In this document: positions 45,798 through 58,130 of the stretch, in pieces
Layout of the letters: each line of letters begins with the position of its first letter
Position numbering within the stretch: position 1 is the stretch's first letter
NCBI GenBank assembly: GCA_021464415.1
Contig: CM038468.1
Location: 4,588,001 to 4,652,000, forward strand
DNA: 64,000 nt
Direction: 5' to 3'
Source: Lonicera japonica
Lineage: Eukaryota; Streptophyta; Magnoliopsida; Dipsacales; Caprifoliaceae
The notes under the pieces: model-generated
Database searches by the model: none
The model's input: only the letters and a program-made list of their open reading frames with translations
What the model was told of the DNA's origin: nothing
Program-made: the position numbers and the translations under genes

Positions 45798-46106
45798 GGC
45801 TCCGTTTGATAGCAACATAAAAAATCAAAATAAAAATAACTAATTTGAGTAAGAAGATGGAAAATAAGTTGAGACATACGGTGACATACTCTCCATCTCA
45901 TACTCATTTTTTGTGAGTATATGTCATCCATCCTCCTTTAATGTTTTGTGGAAAATTTTTATCCACCATCACCCAAAGAAAATTTTGTCATGGAAAAAAG
46001 AAAAAAGCAAGAGTTAATCTCACCACATACCTCAACTTATTTTCCATCTTCTCATCTAAATTAGTTAATTTTTTTTTCATTTTTCATGTTGCTATCAAAC
46101 GGAGCC
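45798..46106. mobile_element. MITE, PIF/Harbinger (Tourist) type
   Basis: 309 bp with inverted ends GGCTCCGTTTGATAGCAACA and its complement, flanked by TTA at 45795-45797 and 46107-46109. The inverted similarity extends inward for more than 80 bases. No coding capacity. A TTA/TWA duplication is the mark of Harbinger-type transposition. Confidence 0.85.
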
Positions 46107-46306
46107 TTAAACTTTCTATTGAGTACCCCTTGGTCGCTTATATGCTGTATGTTATATTTAAAACATGAAAAACATTCAGTTCATATTTTGGACTGTGTGG
46201 ACCGCAGGATTATGAGGCCAATTGAACCAATCATGTTGGTTTTCAGATTCCATGGATGGTGACTGGTTTTGCATCCTATGCTCTGCATAGGAAAGAGAAG
46301 AATATG

Positions 46307-47591
46307 TGTGAGAATCCGGACCCGCGACCCGAGAAGAAATAGAAGAAAGAGTCCTCGTTCTCGGTTTTTTTATTTGAAAATGTGTTTTGTAGAGTTGCCA
46401 GTTTGTTTTACGAGAAAACAAACAAAAGATCGTACGAAGGACAATTCGAAACGAATTATCCTTCATACGTTTGAAACCAGAGAATTATTTTAAAAGTTGA
46501 CTTTGCTAGGGTTCGGAAACTACGTTACGAATTGGGAAGGTGTTAGGCACCCAATTCGCCCTTTCGGTCTCTTAATGGATCATGTATTTAATTCCTATTT
46601 TAGATATCTTGCAAGTAGTTTGAATGATTTTTTAGAATAGTCCTTTCTGGATAAATTTAGTTTAAAACAATATTTTGAAATCAGACTCGAGCTTTGCAAG
46701 CGCCTACGTATTCATTCGTAGAATGAAATCAGAGTCTCGTAGTTCCTTTCTTTTGGAAACTGTTTTTGTATTTTTGTTTGTTTTGAGAACGTGTCAAAAC
46801 AGGTTTTAGATTTCTTGTAAAACTTAGAAAGGATTTGTTTTGAAAGCAATGAACTTCTTTGCAAGTTATCTAATTTACTGTATTAATGGTGAAATTAAAT
46901 GCGGTACTGAAATTAAGGATTTGGTAGAAAGACGTACCTGATGCGCTTGAAGAAGAAATAAGAGCCTTGTCTTGTTGCCTTGCCTGCTTCCTTCTCTCTC
47001 TCTCTCTAAAACTCTCTCTCTAAAACTTTCTCTCTCTAGAAATTCTCTTTCAGAATTTCTCTAAAATGACTCTCTAAAGATTTTGACAGAGTTTCTACTT
47101 ACTAAAAAACACTATTGAGTGTTGATGCCCTAATGAGACCCCAAGGGTCCTATTTATAGCAAAAATCTCGCCAAAACACGCTCCAAAAGAGGCCAACCGC
47201 AGGGGGGTAGCCGCAGGGCGTGCGGCTGGGGCGTGCGACAGGGGGTAGCCGCAGGGCGTGCGGCTAGGTCGTGCGGTTGGGGCGTGTGGTTGGGTCGTGC
47301 GGCTGGGGGCGTGCGGTTGGGTCGTGCGGCTGGGGGCTGCGACAGGGGGCTGCGACAAGGGGGCCAACCGTACGGCTGGCAGGTAGCCGTACTGTTAGGG
47401 GTGTGCGACAGGTCGATCCCCGTCCTAGTAAGCGAAGAGGCAACCAAGGTTATATCAGACTCCCAACGCGGCCGAAAATGGAGTCTTTCCTATCGGTCTT
47501 CTATATGCATTATAACTCAACACAAAAATGCAAGATGCTTGTTTTAAGAAAACCAGTGTTCACACGAGAGTCGTGGATTGGGGTGTTCACA
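46307..47591 (-). repeat. Solo LTR of a related Tat family
   Basis: 1,285 bp. In minus orientation it starts TGTGAACACCCCAATCCACG and ends GGATTCTCACA, clearly related to the other Tat LTRs. It keeps the shared block near 46390-46570 (GTTTTACGAGAAAACAAAC; GGGAAGGTGTTAGGCACCCA). It is flanked by perfect copies of ATATG (46302-46306 and 47592-47596) with no internal sequence. It therefore arose by recombination between the two LTRs of a full element. Confidence 0.92.
47195..47405. repeat. GC-rich tandem repeats in the solo LTR U3
   Basis: Short units of the form GTGCGGCTGGGTCGTGCGGTTG and GGGGCTGCGACA repeat about ten times. The block occupies the position that the TGTCGCGCGACA cluster has in the other Tat LTRs and contains half-site-like TGCGACA elements. 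A CT microsatellite lies at 46990-47035. Confidence 0.8.
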
Positions 47592-47873
47592 ATATGACAT
47601 GGCGCAAAAACCTTGCTATTCGTATTTGGCTTCTCTTTTTTTTGTTTTTTTGGTCTATTTGGCTTCTCTTTAAATTTTAAGGCTCGAGTAACTTGAAGTG
47701 ACTTTGTGGATGTGCAAGTCAATAAAAACAGATACATTAATAATTCGGCTTGGTTATCATATGACAAAATGGTCTAATGAACTAGCCTTTTTCGGTTTTC
47801 AGTAGACAAAAGATATGGGAATTTATGTTCGGAAACTTGTAAAAAGCAAAATTTGGCTCTAAAATTGACTCTT

Positions 47874-48167
47874 GGACTTCGCTTGATAGCAACATGAAAA
47901 ATGTTAAACTATTTCGGGCGAGATGAAAAATAAATTTAGGGATGAGGTAGATGCTCTTCATCTCATGCTTATTCTGTGAGTATATATATTTCATAATCCT
48001 ATTGTGAGTATATGTACTTCATAATCCTATATGTTTTGTAGAATTTTTTTTATGGAAGAAATCAACAAGAAGAGTTAATCTCATCGTATCTCTCAAACTT
48101 ATTTTTCAACTTTCACAATAATACATTGTTTTCCTTACTATTTTCCATATTATTATCAAACGAAGCT
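47874..48167. mobile_element. MITE, diverged relative of 45798-46106
   Basis: Ends GGACTTCGCTTGATAGCAAC and TTATTATCAAACGAAGC are inverted and resemble the first MITE. Internal blocks such as CTTCATCTCATGCTTATTCTGTGAG are also shared. No clear target duplication remains. Confidence 0.65.
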
Positions 48168-48794
48168 TTATAATCCAATGAAGCTTTTTGGGTAGTAGCT
48201 AAGTACGTATATTTACTTATGTAATCTTTTTGGCTGGTCAATTTTTCTGTCTTAATTAAAGATTATTAGATTCACTTATTAATATCTGCACGTGCCATAA
48301 TTTATAAACTGCTAAAAACAGGTCTGTTAATGGATCGGATTTTTACCTGAATATGATCCATCTCAATTTCTTCAACTTTATTCTACTTCTTTCCAACCAA
48401 ACCTTCAATGCAACGGCCATTACAGAATCCATAATCATATAACCTCTTCATTCCCAAAAAAATCCCATCTCATATCTAAACATTCACGACAAGAATGAGG
48501 TAATGACCCACCACATCGAGTTTGCAAAATATTTTTGTGCCAAAAAGTTCTAGAATACTTGCAATATAATACAACAATTATATTTCACATCCTCCTTGCA
48601 AAGAATGCACTTGAAATGAGCTGATGACCGGAGATGAGGATTCCTTTTCTGAATCAAATCACAAGTGCTCGGTTTTTCACAACTTTAGCCTTACTTCTTA
48701 ATGATATCAAAGTCGCTTTTTGTTTCTACATATTATTACATTTATAACAATACGTGAGATTATTTATCATAGATTCACATGGTGCTGTTCACAG

Positions 48795-51700
48795 GAAATA
48801 AGGCAATTATGCACATATCTTTTGGATTTGAAGAAAGAATCTGAAAAGGAAATGCGTAGAAGCGTCTATGCTAATTATCCGGCCTTCATACGGTTAGTTC
48901 CTAGTAATAGATGCAAGGATAGTACTAGACATTGTTATGTGCTTTGTCATCAGTTTATGTAAACTGCATTTTCTTGATAGTGCAATTGTCTTGGTAATTT
49001 AGTTAGAATGTTTGATAGATTGAATTTTTCATGTTCGTTCAAATTTTCTATGCATGTCTGTTGGTGTCAGTACATCATTTCATTCGTTTTCATATTGGAT
49101 GTGGATTGCTGAGTAATACATCCTTTTCTTTCTTTCTTTCTTTCTTCCCTTTTTTTTTTTTGAAATATGATATGTTCTTCATATTTTTGTACAACGCATC
49201 CAAAGAAATATCTGATTTGGAGGGTGAGTTTTCCTCAATCAGAAACCTACTATCTACACAGGCAACTCTAATTCATGGTTTAGCTGAGGTAGTTCATATT
49301 GATTCTCTACCTACCACTGTTCCTGATGGTTCTGCCGGAAATGACTTAGCTAATGATGAAGACAGGGAGGGAACCTTCAGATCTTGAGAAATGGTTAATT
49401 GAGTTCCCTGATCTCCTTGACGTTTTGTTAGCTGAAAGGAGAGTGGATGAAGCTTTGGCGACCTTGATGAAGGAGAGTGTTTAGCTTCTGAAGCAAAAGA
49501 TAAGAAAACATTAACTCCTAATGTACTCATGTCAATAGAGACTGCTATAGCAGAATATCGGCAAAAATTAGCTGATCAACTCGCTGACTCTGCATGTCAA
49601 CCTTGTACTCATGGTGGTGAGCTTCGTGCTGCTATTTCAGCTCTTAAAAGGCTTGGGGATGGCCCCCGTGCTCATAGTTTAATAGTCAATGCACACTATC
49701 AAAGATATCAGTACAACATGCAGAGTCTTCATCCATCAAGCACTTCATATGGAGGAGCATATACTGCAGCTCTTTCGCAGCTGGTGTTCTCTGCTATTGC
49801 TCAGGCAGCTGGTGATTCCTGGGCTATTTTTGGTGAGAAGCGAGCTTATTGCTCCGAGCTTGTGATGTTGGCTACAAAACAAACTGAGGCCTTTGTGCTT
49901 CTAGTTAAAAGACACGCGTTAGCTTCATCTGCTGCTGCTGGAGGTTTAAGGGCTGCTGCAGAATGTGTTCAGATAGCTTTAGGTCATTGTTCATTGTTGG
50001 AAGCTCGTGGTTTGGCACTCTGTCCAGTGCTCTTGAAACTCTTTAGACCTAGTGTTGAAAAAGAGCTAGATGCTACTATAAAGCGAATCGAAGAGAGTAC
50101 TGCTGCCCTCACTGCGGCTGACGATTGGGAACTTTCGAATACTCCAACTGTTTCACGCCAATCTGCCAGGCCTTCCAGTGCATCTCTTGGTACCTTGACA
50201 GCACATCACCATAAACTTTCTAGTAGTTCTACTCGGTTAAATATCACGGTCCAGGTGAATATTTTAGTCACGGCTTCATTTCTTAACTCAAATAAAATTC
50301 AAAATCATTGTTATAGTAAAATCTCCTTCATAATGAAATTTTGTTGAAACACATGCACATGAGTACAATGGAAACTTTTCAATTTCTGTAATGTATAAGT
50401 AGTAAATGCATGGGTATAGTTGGAAACATATAACTTGGTGTCAAAACTGCTTCAGAAAATGTAGGAGCAGCTCTTCCCTTATGACGACTGCTTACCAAAG
50501 CAAGAATGATTTTCTATAAAACTAGAGATCGGGCAAATGCACTGCGTATGCAATATGGCTTCATAGACATAAATTCTTGAAAGAATGGGCAATTATTTTT
50601 ATATGAAGACATTTGTAGAAATACCTGAACGTTAGTACATGGAAAGCGCTTTAATTTGCGACATGTAAAAAATTAGAAGTGGTATGATTGTAATTAGGAA
50701 GCACACAATTTGGTGGCAGAATCTGCTCCTTCAAAGTAGGAGCAGCTCCTCCCTTTCTTATGGTAATCGATTACACTGATTCTTTGTTAAAAATTTCTTA
50801 CTTCTGTGTTTAGCACCTTTGGTTGTTGCCTGTGCCGATTAAGGTAAATGAGATGTGCTTGTATTTGATTATCTATTTAAGTTGGTAATTTAATACTCTA
50901 TTTTTGAATCACGCCATATTGCAATTGCCTTTGCAGGATTTCTTTGAGGATGTGTTCCATGGAAGAAGAAGCCAACTATGAAGGCTCCGGAAATAAAATT
51001 GTTCGAATGGCTGAGACTGAAGCCCAGCAAATTTCATTGCTTGCAAATGCATCCTTATTGGCAAATGATCTGTTACCGCGTGCAGCCATGAAGCTTGCTC
51101 CCTTTAGTCAGGCTAATTACAAGGATGATCCTCGTAGAAGACCTGCAGACAGGCAAAACTGTCCTCCTGAGCAAAGGGAATGGAAAAAGTGTATCGTCAG
51201 CTTTAGTCAATAGGTTAAAGGACAGTTTTTGTAGACAACATGCCTTAGATCTTATTTTCACTGAGGATGGTGATAGCCATCTTAGTGCAGAGAAGTACAT
51301 AAACATGGATGGAAATGCGGATGAAATTGAATGGTTTCCCTCTCCAATATTCCAGGTATTTCTTAGTCATTGACGTTCTCTTAAGTTCTTGGTTTTCTGT
51401 TGACTGTTTAAGTTCACTCTCTTGCAGTTGCAATTGTTTATGCCGTTCATTGACGTTTATCTTTTCTTAATGTGCATGAAAGTCAACTAGTGATTCCTAA
51501 TTTGGGACTGAGGAGGAAGCCACAATACCCCCACCCCCGAAAAGGAAAATAAATAAATAATTATTAAAACAAAAGTAAAAATTGTCTTGCTCCTTCATGC
51601 ACATGTCTGGGAATTGGAAGGCAGCTTTCTGTCTGATGCTTGAAGCTTTGGAACTAGCTTTGGAATTTTGTTATTCCTCGTTGCAAATTTTCACCCCTTT

Positions 51701-52149
51701 TTTTCCAAAATTATTTTTCAGGAACTCTATGCAAAACTTAATAGAATGGCTACCATAGCAGCAGATATGTTTATCGGCAGAGAAAGATTTGCGACATTGT
51801 TATTGATGAGACTTACAGAAACTGTCATCTTGTGGCTATCAGAAGACCAAACCTTTTGGGATGATATTGAAGAAGGACCAACGCCTTTTTAGGTCCTCTT
51901 GGTCTTTAACAGGTTTATGAAATTGATACCCACTTACATACATTTGCTCTCTTTTGCCCAGGCCAAAAAAATTAACATACTGTCTTGTTTAAACATGTTG
52001 AACCCTGTGCAGTTCTATTTAGATATGAAGTTTGCCATCTACTTTGCTTCACTAGGGCGTTACTTATCTCAAAATTTGCACCGAGTTGTCAGTGAAATCA
52101 TCTGTAAAGCAATGGCATCATTTGCTGCAACGGGAATGGATCCATATAG
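48795..52149 (+). pseudogene. EXO84B: Exocyst subunit EXO84B, multi-exon broken copy
   Basis: Exons: 48795-48892 (LCTYLLDLKK, RRSVYANYPAFIR), about 49195-50254, 50937-51355, 51722-51912 and 52013-52149. EXO84 is part of the octameric exocyst that tethers secretory vesicles at the plasma membrane. The long second block is nearly complete (RYQYNMQSL, STSYGGAYTAALSQLV, SSAAAGGLRAAAECVQIAL). Damage: no acceptor AG before 49195; frameshifts near 49366-49373 and 49465; about 37 codons missing after DFFEDV near 50955; a frameshift near 51195; two extra T at about 51887-51891; and TAA at about 51907-51909. The 5' first exon and everything after DPYR are absent. Confidence 0.92.
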
Positions 52150-54688
52150 GTAAACAAAATGCGAGAACAGTAGAACTGCGATAGCTCACGAGATCTATGA
52201 GGTTAGCTAACCCAACCATATGCCAGGGCTGTTACCTAACCGCCATATATGATAAGGAAACATAAACAAAAATGTTTTAAAAGTGTATAATTGATCTTTA
52301 AATAAATAAGAAGAAAAAAAAAAAACCCGAATGTACTAGTGATATGAAGATAATACAAGTTTGTTTTTATTTTGACTAAGTTAAAATTTTGTTTAAGCTT
52401 CGATTTGTATGAAGACTTTGTCAAGCTGTTGTTTCTTCTAATCATCCATTTTCAATAACAAACTATATATTTTAAGCAATAACATAAATTATAACATGCA
52501 ACAAGAAAACAGAGTAGGGATTCTAATAACAATGAGGAGTTTTACAAAATTCTTATATGTTACGTTTGACGGAATTTAATATCTAATAAATAGATAAAGA
52601 TCCCCATGATAAATCATCGATCTTGCAATATATAGAGCACATACATGTTATTAGCTATTTTGTTATTCATATTATATTAATTTGTTATGGAGAAATGAAA
52701 TAAAATATTATATTAAAATCTCGCTTTACTGAGTAAACTTTATTAAAATTTTGTTATTATTAATTTCTTATTCCAAAATAAAAGAGAAAAGATTGCAAAA
52801 TTATTTAATTGTATGATTGGAGTTTATTCTTCAATAGACATTCCTATTTCTAAATGGGAGCCACTACATTATCTTAGAAACTGTGAATATTTTTATACGG
52901 CAAGATCGATCTTGATGAAGAAGATTTTCAATTATTCAAACAATATGATATGCGTGAATATTTTTATACGGCAAGATCGATGTTGATGAAGAAGATTTTC
53001 TATTATTCAAACGACATACTATGCTAGTTCAGAAGCTTGCAATTTAAAATTGATGTTTTATTTCGAAATCTTATAAAACTACTAATATTATTTTATTCTA
53101 AACCGCATGTATAAAAATGTATTTGCTAAACTTAGAGCACATACAAAAATAATGACTTAAACGTTTTAGTTTCTTCCAATTTCTCAGTTTTTATAATTGT
53201 AATGGTTAAAAGTAATTTAAAAATAATAACATATATTATAACTAAAAACGAAAGTGAGCACATAATTTTTTATATCAACTTATGTTGCATATGTAAATTG
53301 ATTTTTTTATAAATAGATAAGATTCACACAATAAATTATATATTTTTTCTTTTCTAAATGCAAAAAGAATGACCTACCACATACATTATTAACATCTACT
53401 TTGAGTTCATATCATTTTAATTTAATTTTAAGAAAACTTTTAACGAAAGAAAAAGAAAATTAAAAAAAGAGTCATGTTAAGCTAACCCAGCCATGAGCTA
53501 CCAAAGTACAAGCACGAGGGGAAAAAAAATAAAAAATTCAACCCCTGGAGTTAACTCAAAAATTCCCCGCAAAACTTTCTTCCAAACTAATCCAAGTTGT
53601 TAATTACCCACAATATTCGCACGTCACGTGGCAGTGGTCTTGAGTCCGCTATGATACTATATGTAACCACTCAGGTTCCCTTTCAAAATGGCTAACCCAA
53701 TTTGTTCATAGTCTCTATATATATACCAAGGACCTTTCTCATTACGTTACCTATGTGGAATATTTTAGGTTGTTAGATTTAATAAAAAACATAATACAAA
53801 TAACCCTTTAAATAGGGCTCGAATGAGATACAAGAAAAGAAACTAATAAACCCTAATCTAAATATGTGCACAATTATACGAAAGGCAACTACACAATGTA
53901 AACATAATATTCTCTAATACTTCTTAAAATAGACTCACGTTAATAGTTAATTGGGAGACATTCGAGTTCGAACACTGACAGATATAAATATAGTGTAGGG
54001 TTAAATAAATAGATGTGCGAGCGAAGATTAGTGTCACATAAAATATAGTATATAGATAAAAAGATAGAAATGACGATTGTGCAAGCGGAGATTAGTTTGC
54101 ATTAAATATAATATAGGGATAAAAATATATAAATGAGAAAAGTGGGGGCTAGATGTTGGATGTAAAAAATATTTTTTATTAAAATAATACAACTTCATAT
54201 CAAATCCACATGTTTTGTCCATTATTTTGATAAAATTTCAAATTAATCTTTATTGAAGGAGCCAGCAGAAAAGGTGAGTATAATTCCAACAACCGATATT
54301 TCACTTTTTCCCATAAAAGCCCAATTAAAATTATAAAGAATCTAGTGAGCCATATAGTATCATTGGGATTTAAGAATCTAGTGAGCCATAAGTTTGGTTG
54401 GAGATATTCACCATCACGCTTTTATACGTAGATATTAAGAAAAGGTGAATGTGAAGAAAGAAGCCGCTTTATAGCAGAGAAGATGTAGATTTTAAAATAA
54501 ATAAATATGAGAAAATTGAACAATAGCGAATAAACATCTTGCTTTTTTTTTTTTTTTTTTTTTTTAAATGTAAGATGTGGAATTTTTTTTAAGCTCTTGT
54601 TTAGGTGTGCTATGTTTTAGGAAGATAGTTACACTTCAAAGTAGTACGTAAAATAGTGGTTTTGAGTAAATCAATTTGCTCAGGACTT
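52150..54688. other. AT-rich intergenic DNA, no gene
   Basis: No coding potential beyond chance. It contains a 71-bp tandem duplication (listed separately), short recurring motifs around GCTAACCCA (52208, 53484, 53692) and a T-run at 54544-54566. Confidence 0.6.
52883..53024. repeat. 71-bp direct tandem duplication
   Basis: Two copies starting at 52883 and 52954, each beginning GTGAATATTTTTATACGGCA and differing at only a few positions. Confidence 0.85.
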
Positions 54689-54988
54689 GGGGTTTAATTC
54701 GGGGTTTAAACGGATGAATTTTTTTATGAAATTTAGTAGAGATGATCTCGATAATGTATAGATCAATTTCACAAAATTTTATTAAAAAATAAATCCGAAA
54801 GCGGGTGAAATGATCCTCTAAAATTTTAACTGTCGAAAATGAACATATGTATCAATTTTTTTATACACCTACTTGCGGTTTGAGTTTTTTGATGAAATTT
54901 TGTAAACATGATCTATTCATTATAGAGATCATCTCTCCACCAAGTTTCATGAAAAAAATCATCTGTTTAAGTCCCGAATTAGATCCAA
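54689..54988. repeat. Fold-back element (long inverted repeat)
   Basis: Arms 54689-54786 and about 54891-54988 are imperfect reverse complements. The left arm has GGGGTTTAAACGGATGAATT and GATGATCTCGATAATGTATA; the right arm has the matching complements. A spacer of about 105 bases separates them. No target duplication identified. It probably derives from a MITE. Confidence 0.75.
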
Positions 54989-55941
54989 TTGAATGAAATT
55001 GGATGGAATGGGTAATGAAAATGAGCCAAGTCCACTGGCTCAAGGCATCCATTTTTCGACCGGAAGATAAAAGATGAGTTAAGAAATCATGAACACGATA
55101 TGAATTACATCATGGTAAAATGAAACTCACATTGTTCCTATGCCATTGTCTTTGCTTCTTCTCCTTTTGTCATAAGAAAATGTACATGTTATGAATTACA
55201 ATTGCATAATGTAGGTATGTCATATACGATGATACTTGCACTTTTAACCAGTGCAAGATGAAATATGTGTGAAGATGAAATATGTGTGAATCTGTATCTA
55301 TTTATTGAAAATCCAATTTCCATTAAACATAAGTGAAGAATTTTATCCATTAAACATAAGTGAAGAATTTTACTTTCCATGATGGAAGATGGTATATTTT
55401 TAGTGCTCATCAAGTTATATATAGTTATGTTATTCTTTGAAATTATAATTATAAAAATGTGAAATTGGAGGAAACTAATAATTATTTGTTAGAATTACAG
55501 AGTGATTGTGGAGTTAATCAAACAGAATTTTGTAATGTTATATTTTTTCTAGTAAAGATAATTAATTATATAAGTTATAAAACTACCGTATCATAACTTT
55601 CTAATGTTACTGTATACTATGACCATTCTATTATGCCAAAGTTAGACGAAATTAGTATTTCAGGCGAATATAATATTCCTCAGGCTAATGAAGATGAGTC
55701 CGATAGCAAAAAAGAAAAAAATATTACTGATCACTAGCCTTATAAAATTGTGAATGGTATTTCTACTAGCATGTATGAACATTAATATTGTTAATTAGAG
55801 TTTGTACTGATGACAACCTTAATTTAATTAATAACTATAATAATTAAGCATTGTGTTTATGATTAAGAGTAAAAATGTGTTTATGATTAAATTTGCATGT
55901 ACATGTAAATAACAGGTCCATGCTATTCCTGTGCTACATAT
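54989..55941. other. AT-rich intergenic DNA, no gene
   Basis: Short direct repeats occur (GTGAAGATGAAATATGTGTG at about 55254-55285; CATTAAACATAAGTGAAGAA at 55321-55365). No gene seen. Confidence 0.5.
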
Positions 55942-56435
55942 AGCATCTCCAACAGTAGTGTATATTTAGATTTTGTGTAAAATATACAAAACTTGTAAAA
56001 ATTTTGAGCTCCAACACTCTTTTAAATTTAGCTTTTGTGTAAAATGAATGTGTAAAATACACCCCAAGTTTACACTGCCACATCAGCCTTTTCTTTTCTC
56101 AATTATTTTACAATACTTTAAAATGTAATATCTTTTAATAGAAATTATATAATTTAATAAAAAATATATATCTAAAATATACTCATTAAGACCAACAAAT
56201 CAAGATCCATTGTTGTTATAATATTATGTATACCAAAATTCAAGAAAAAATAATAAAAAAGTGCATAAAATAATATCTAATATGAATAATTATCTTATTG
56301 GTTCATTCAAAATTTACACAAAAGTTTAAAAATGTAGCATTGGAACATATTTTTTTTTACACTTCAAGTTTTTTGTAAAAGTGTCCTGACACATAAAATT
56401 TATACAAAAATATTTACACAACGGTTGGAGATGCT
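55942..56435. mobile_element. Non-autonomous TIR element (MITE-like)
   Basis: About 494 bp with inverted ends AGCATCTCCAACAGT and AACGGTTGGAGATGCT. Subterminal inverted similarity continues (TTTTGTGTAAAATATACAAA against the TTTATACAAAAATATTTACA side). AT-rich with no coding. Superfamily uncertain; a TA or TTA duplication is possible. Confidence 0.7.
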
Positions 56436-57705
56436 TTAATGTCGTACAATTAAATAGTGTGCATCTCATTGGTTATTTCTCTTACACGTGTAAAGTTAAA
56501 ATTGAATTTCCAAACTAAAATAAGATGATTTACTGGGTAAACTAGTGCATTAAATATATAGTTCCTTGCGTTATTCAAAGTGTTAGATTATTGTTAATTT
56601 TCCGTCATTTTTATCTTCTTACTTACAAAGAATTACCAAAATTGCAATTATAAATTATAAATAAAGAAATTGGAGAAAATTTAATGTTACTCATTATACT
56701 AATTAAAAAAGAAATTAAGATAATGAATTTCTATTTATATAAATGTATTCGGAAGAAGATTAAAACGTGAGATACAATTTTTAATTTTCAATTATGATAA
56801 TAATAGGTAGATATTAATTAGTGAGGTTAAACAGTCTAATTTCGCACAGAATATTAGTAGGGGCAATTAGTATTACACCCCTCTATTCTAACTTAATTAG
56901 TAGTAAGGACAAGGAAGATCTAGATATTAGTATCTAGTCCTCCTTACCTTAATTATCCATCTTGCATTAACTAAGGAAATTTGCAACAGACGGAAATACC
57001 CCCTATAACTTAATTAAGGAAACTACAATTGATTGATCTTTTTACTTTTGTTTGATTTCCTGGATAACTTACCAATTTTATAGTTGTAATTCATATAATT
57101 ATTAAAACCATATATAATTATATAACTACATATATAGACACATAAAATAGATACTTTCGTCAAAACAGGTATGGTTTTTAGGAAATATAACATTTTTTTT
57201 AAATATGTTTCAAAATATACTTAATATAAATTAATTCACTTTTTATATAAATACTTAGATTATATAAAGTACCAAACTGATACATACAATTGTCGTAAAA
57301 AAACATGTAATATACGAAAAGAACCTAACAGATATTTTACGTGTAATTAATGAAACAGCTAAAACTAACATATATTAAAAATATGAAACAGGTAAATAGT
57401 GTAATTCGAATAATTGTGCAAACTACATATATATTACATGTATATATGTTACAAATATATAAAATATTTTACATGTAAATATATACAATATTTAAGTTAA
57501 AATTTTCCTGATTATATTTGTCTAGCTGAAATAAAATATAACACTCTAAATAAATGTGCACATACAGATGATATGGTAATCAAATACGAAATAATTAATC
57601 ACAAATCAAACCGATAAGTAATATATATATAGGTATTTATTTTTCTTCTTGGGTATTGGAATATACCTGTTTAAATAGCCGAAACAGTTATGGGAATTCA
57701 AACAC
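56436..57705. other. AT-rich intergenic DNA, no gene
   Basis: Nothing recognised apart from AT-rich simple sequence. Confidence 0.5.
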
Positions 57706-58130
57706 GTGATTCGTGATTTCCACCGGGAATTGCAACCGACGCAACCATTTGTATTCCGCAACCGTCATTTATTGAAAGGTCTCTACTCCGATAGGTGCTC
57801 AAACATCCGTTACTATATAAGTCGTGCAAAAGTTTTAAAATGTTCTAACTCTTCCTTAGCGATTTTAGAGCCCAACAAAAGGCAACGATTTTATGATCAA
57901 ACTCCGTCTTCACCCCATACCAGTATCCGAAAGATTTAAATGATGGTGAAGGTGAATACGAAGGAGATGAAGAAGAAAACAACGACATTGATGATGTTGA
58001 GGAGGACGAAGACGAGGATGAAGACAATGGATGTTATGACCTCGGCAACAATAATGATGATGACGCCGACGACGGAATTCAATCTGAGCATGAGCCATGG
58101 GCGAATGATTTAGAAGATAGTGAATGGTGA
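57706..58130 (+). pseudogene. Short coding remnant with acidic tail, unknown family
   Basis: Two frames suggest one damaged gene end. Frame one (57706-57939) gives 77 residues with PTQPFVFRNRHLLKGLYS. Frame two (57930-58130) gives 67 codons with a very acidic run (about 30 Asp/Glu in 50 residues) and ends HEPWANDLEDSEW with TGA at 58128-58130. Base composition is clearly less AT-rich than the flanks. Family not recognised. Confidence 0.35.

Noticed and set aside
47095..47597. Several 85-108-codon frames in the solo LTR
   Set aside because: They arise from the GC-rich tandem repeat, which is open in several frames on both strands.
48900..52160. A working EXO84B gene
   Set aside because: Several independent frameshifts, an internal deletion, a lost splice acceptor and missing ends exclude a functional product as sequenced.
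52195..52260. Palindrome GGTTAGCTAACC as a Helitron 3' hairpin after the gene fragments
   Set aside because: No CTRR end follows at the expected distance and the hairpin is not GC-rich.
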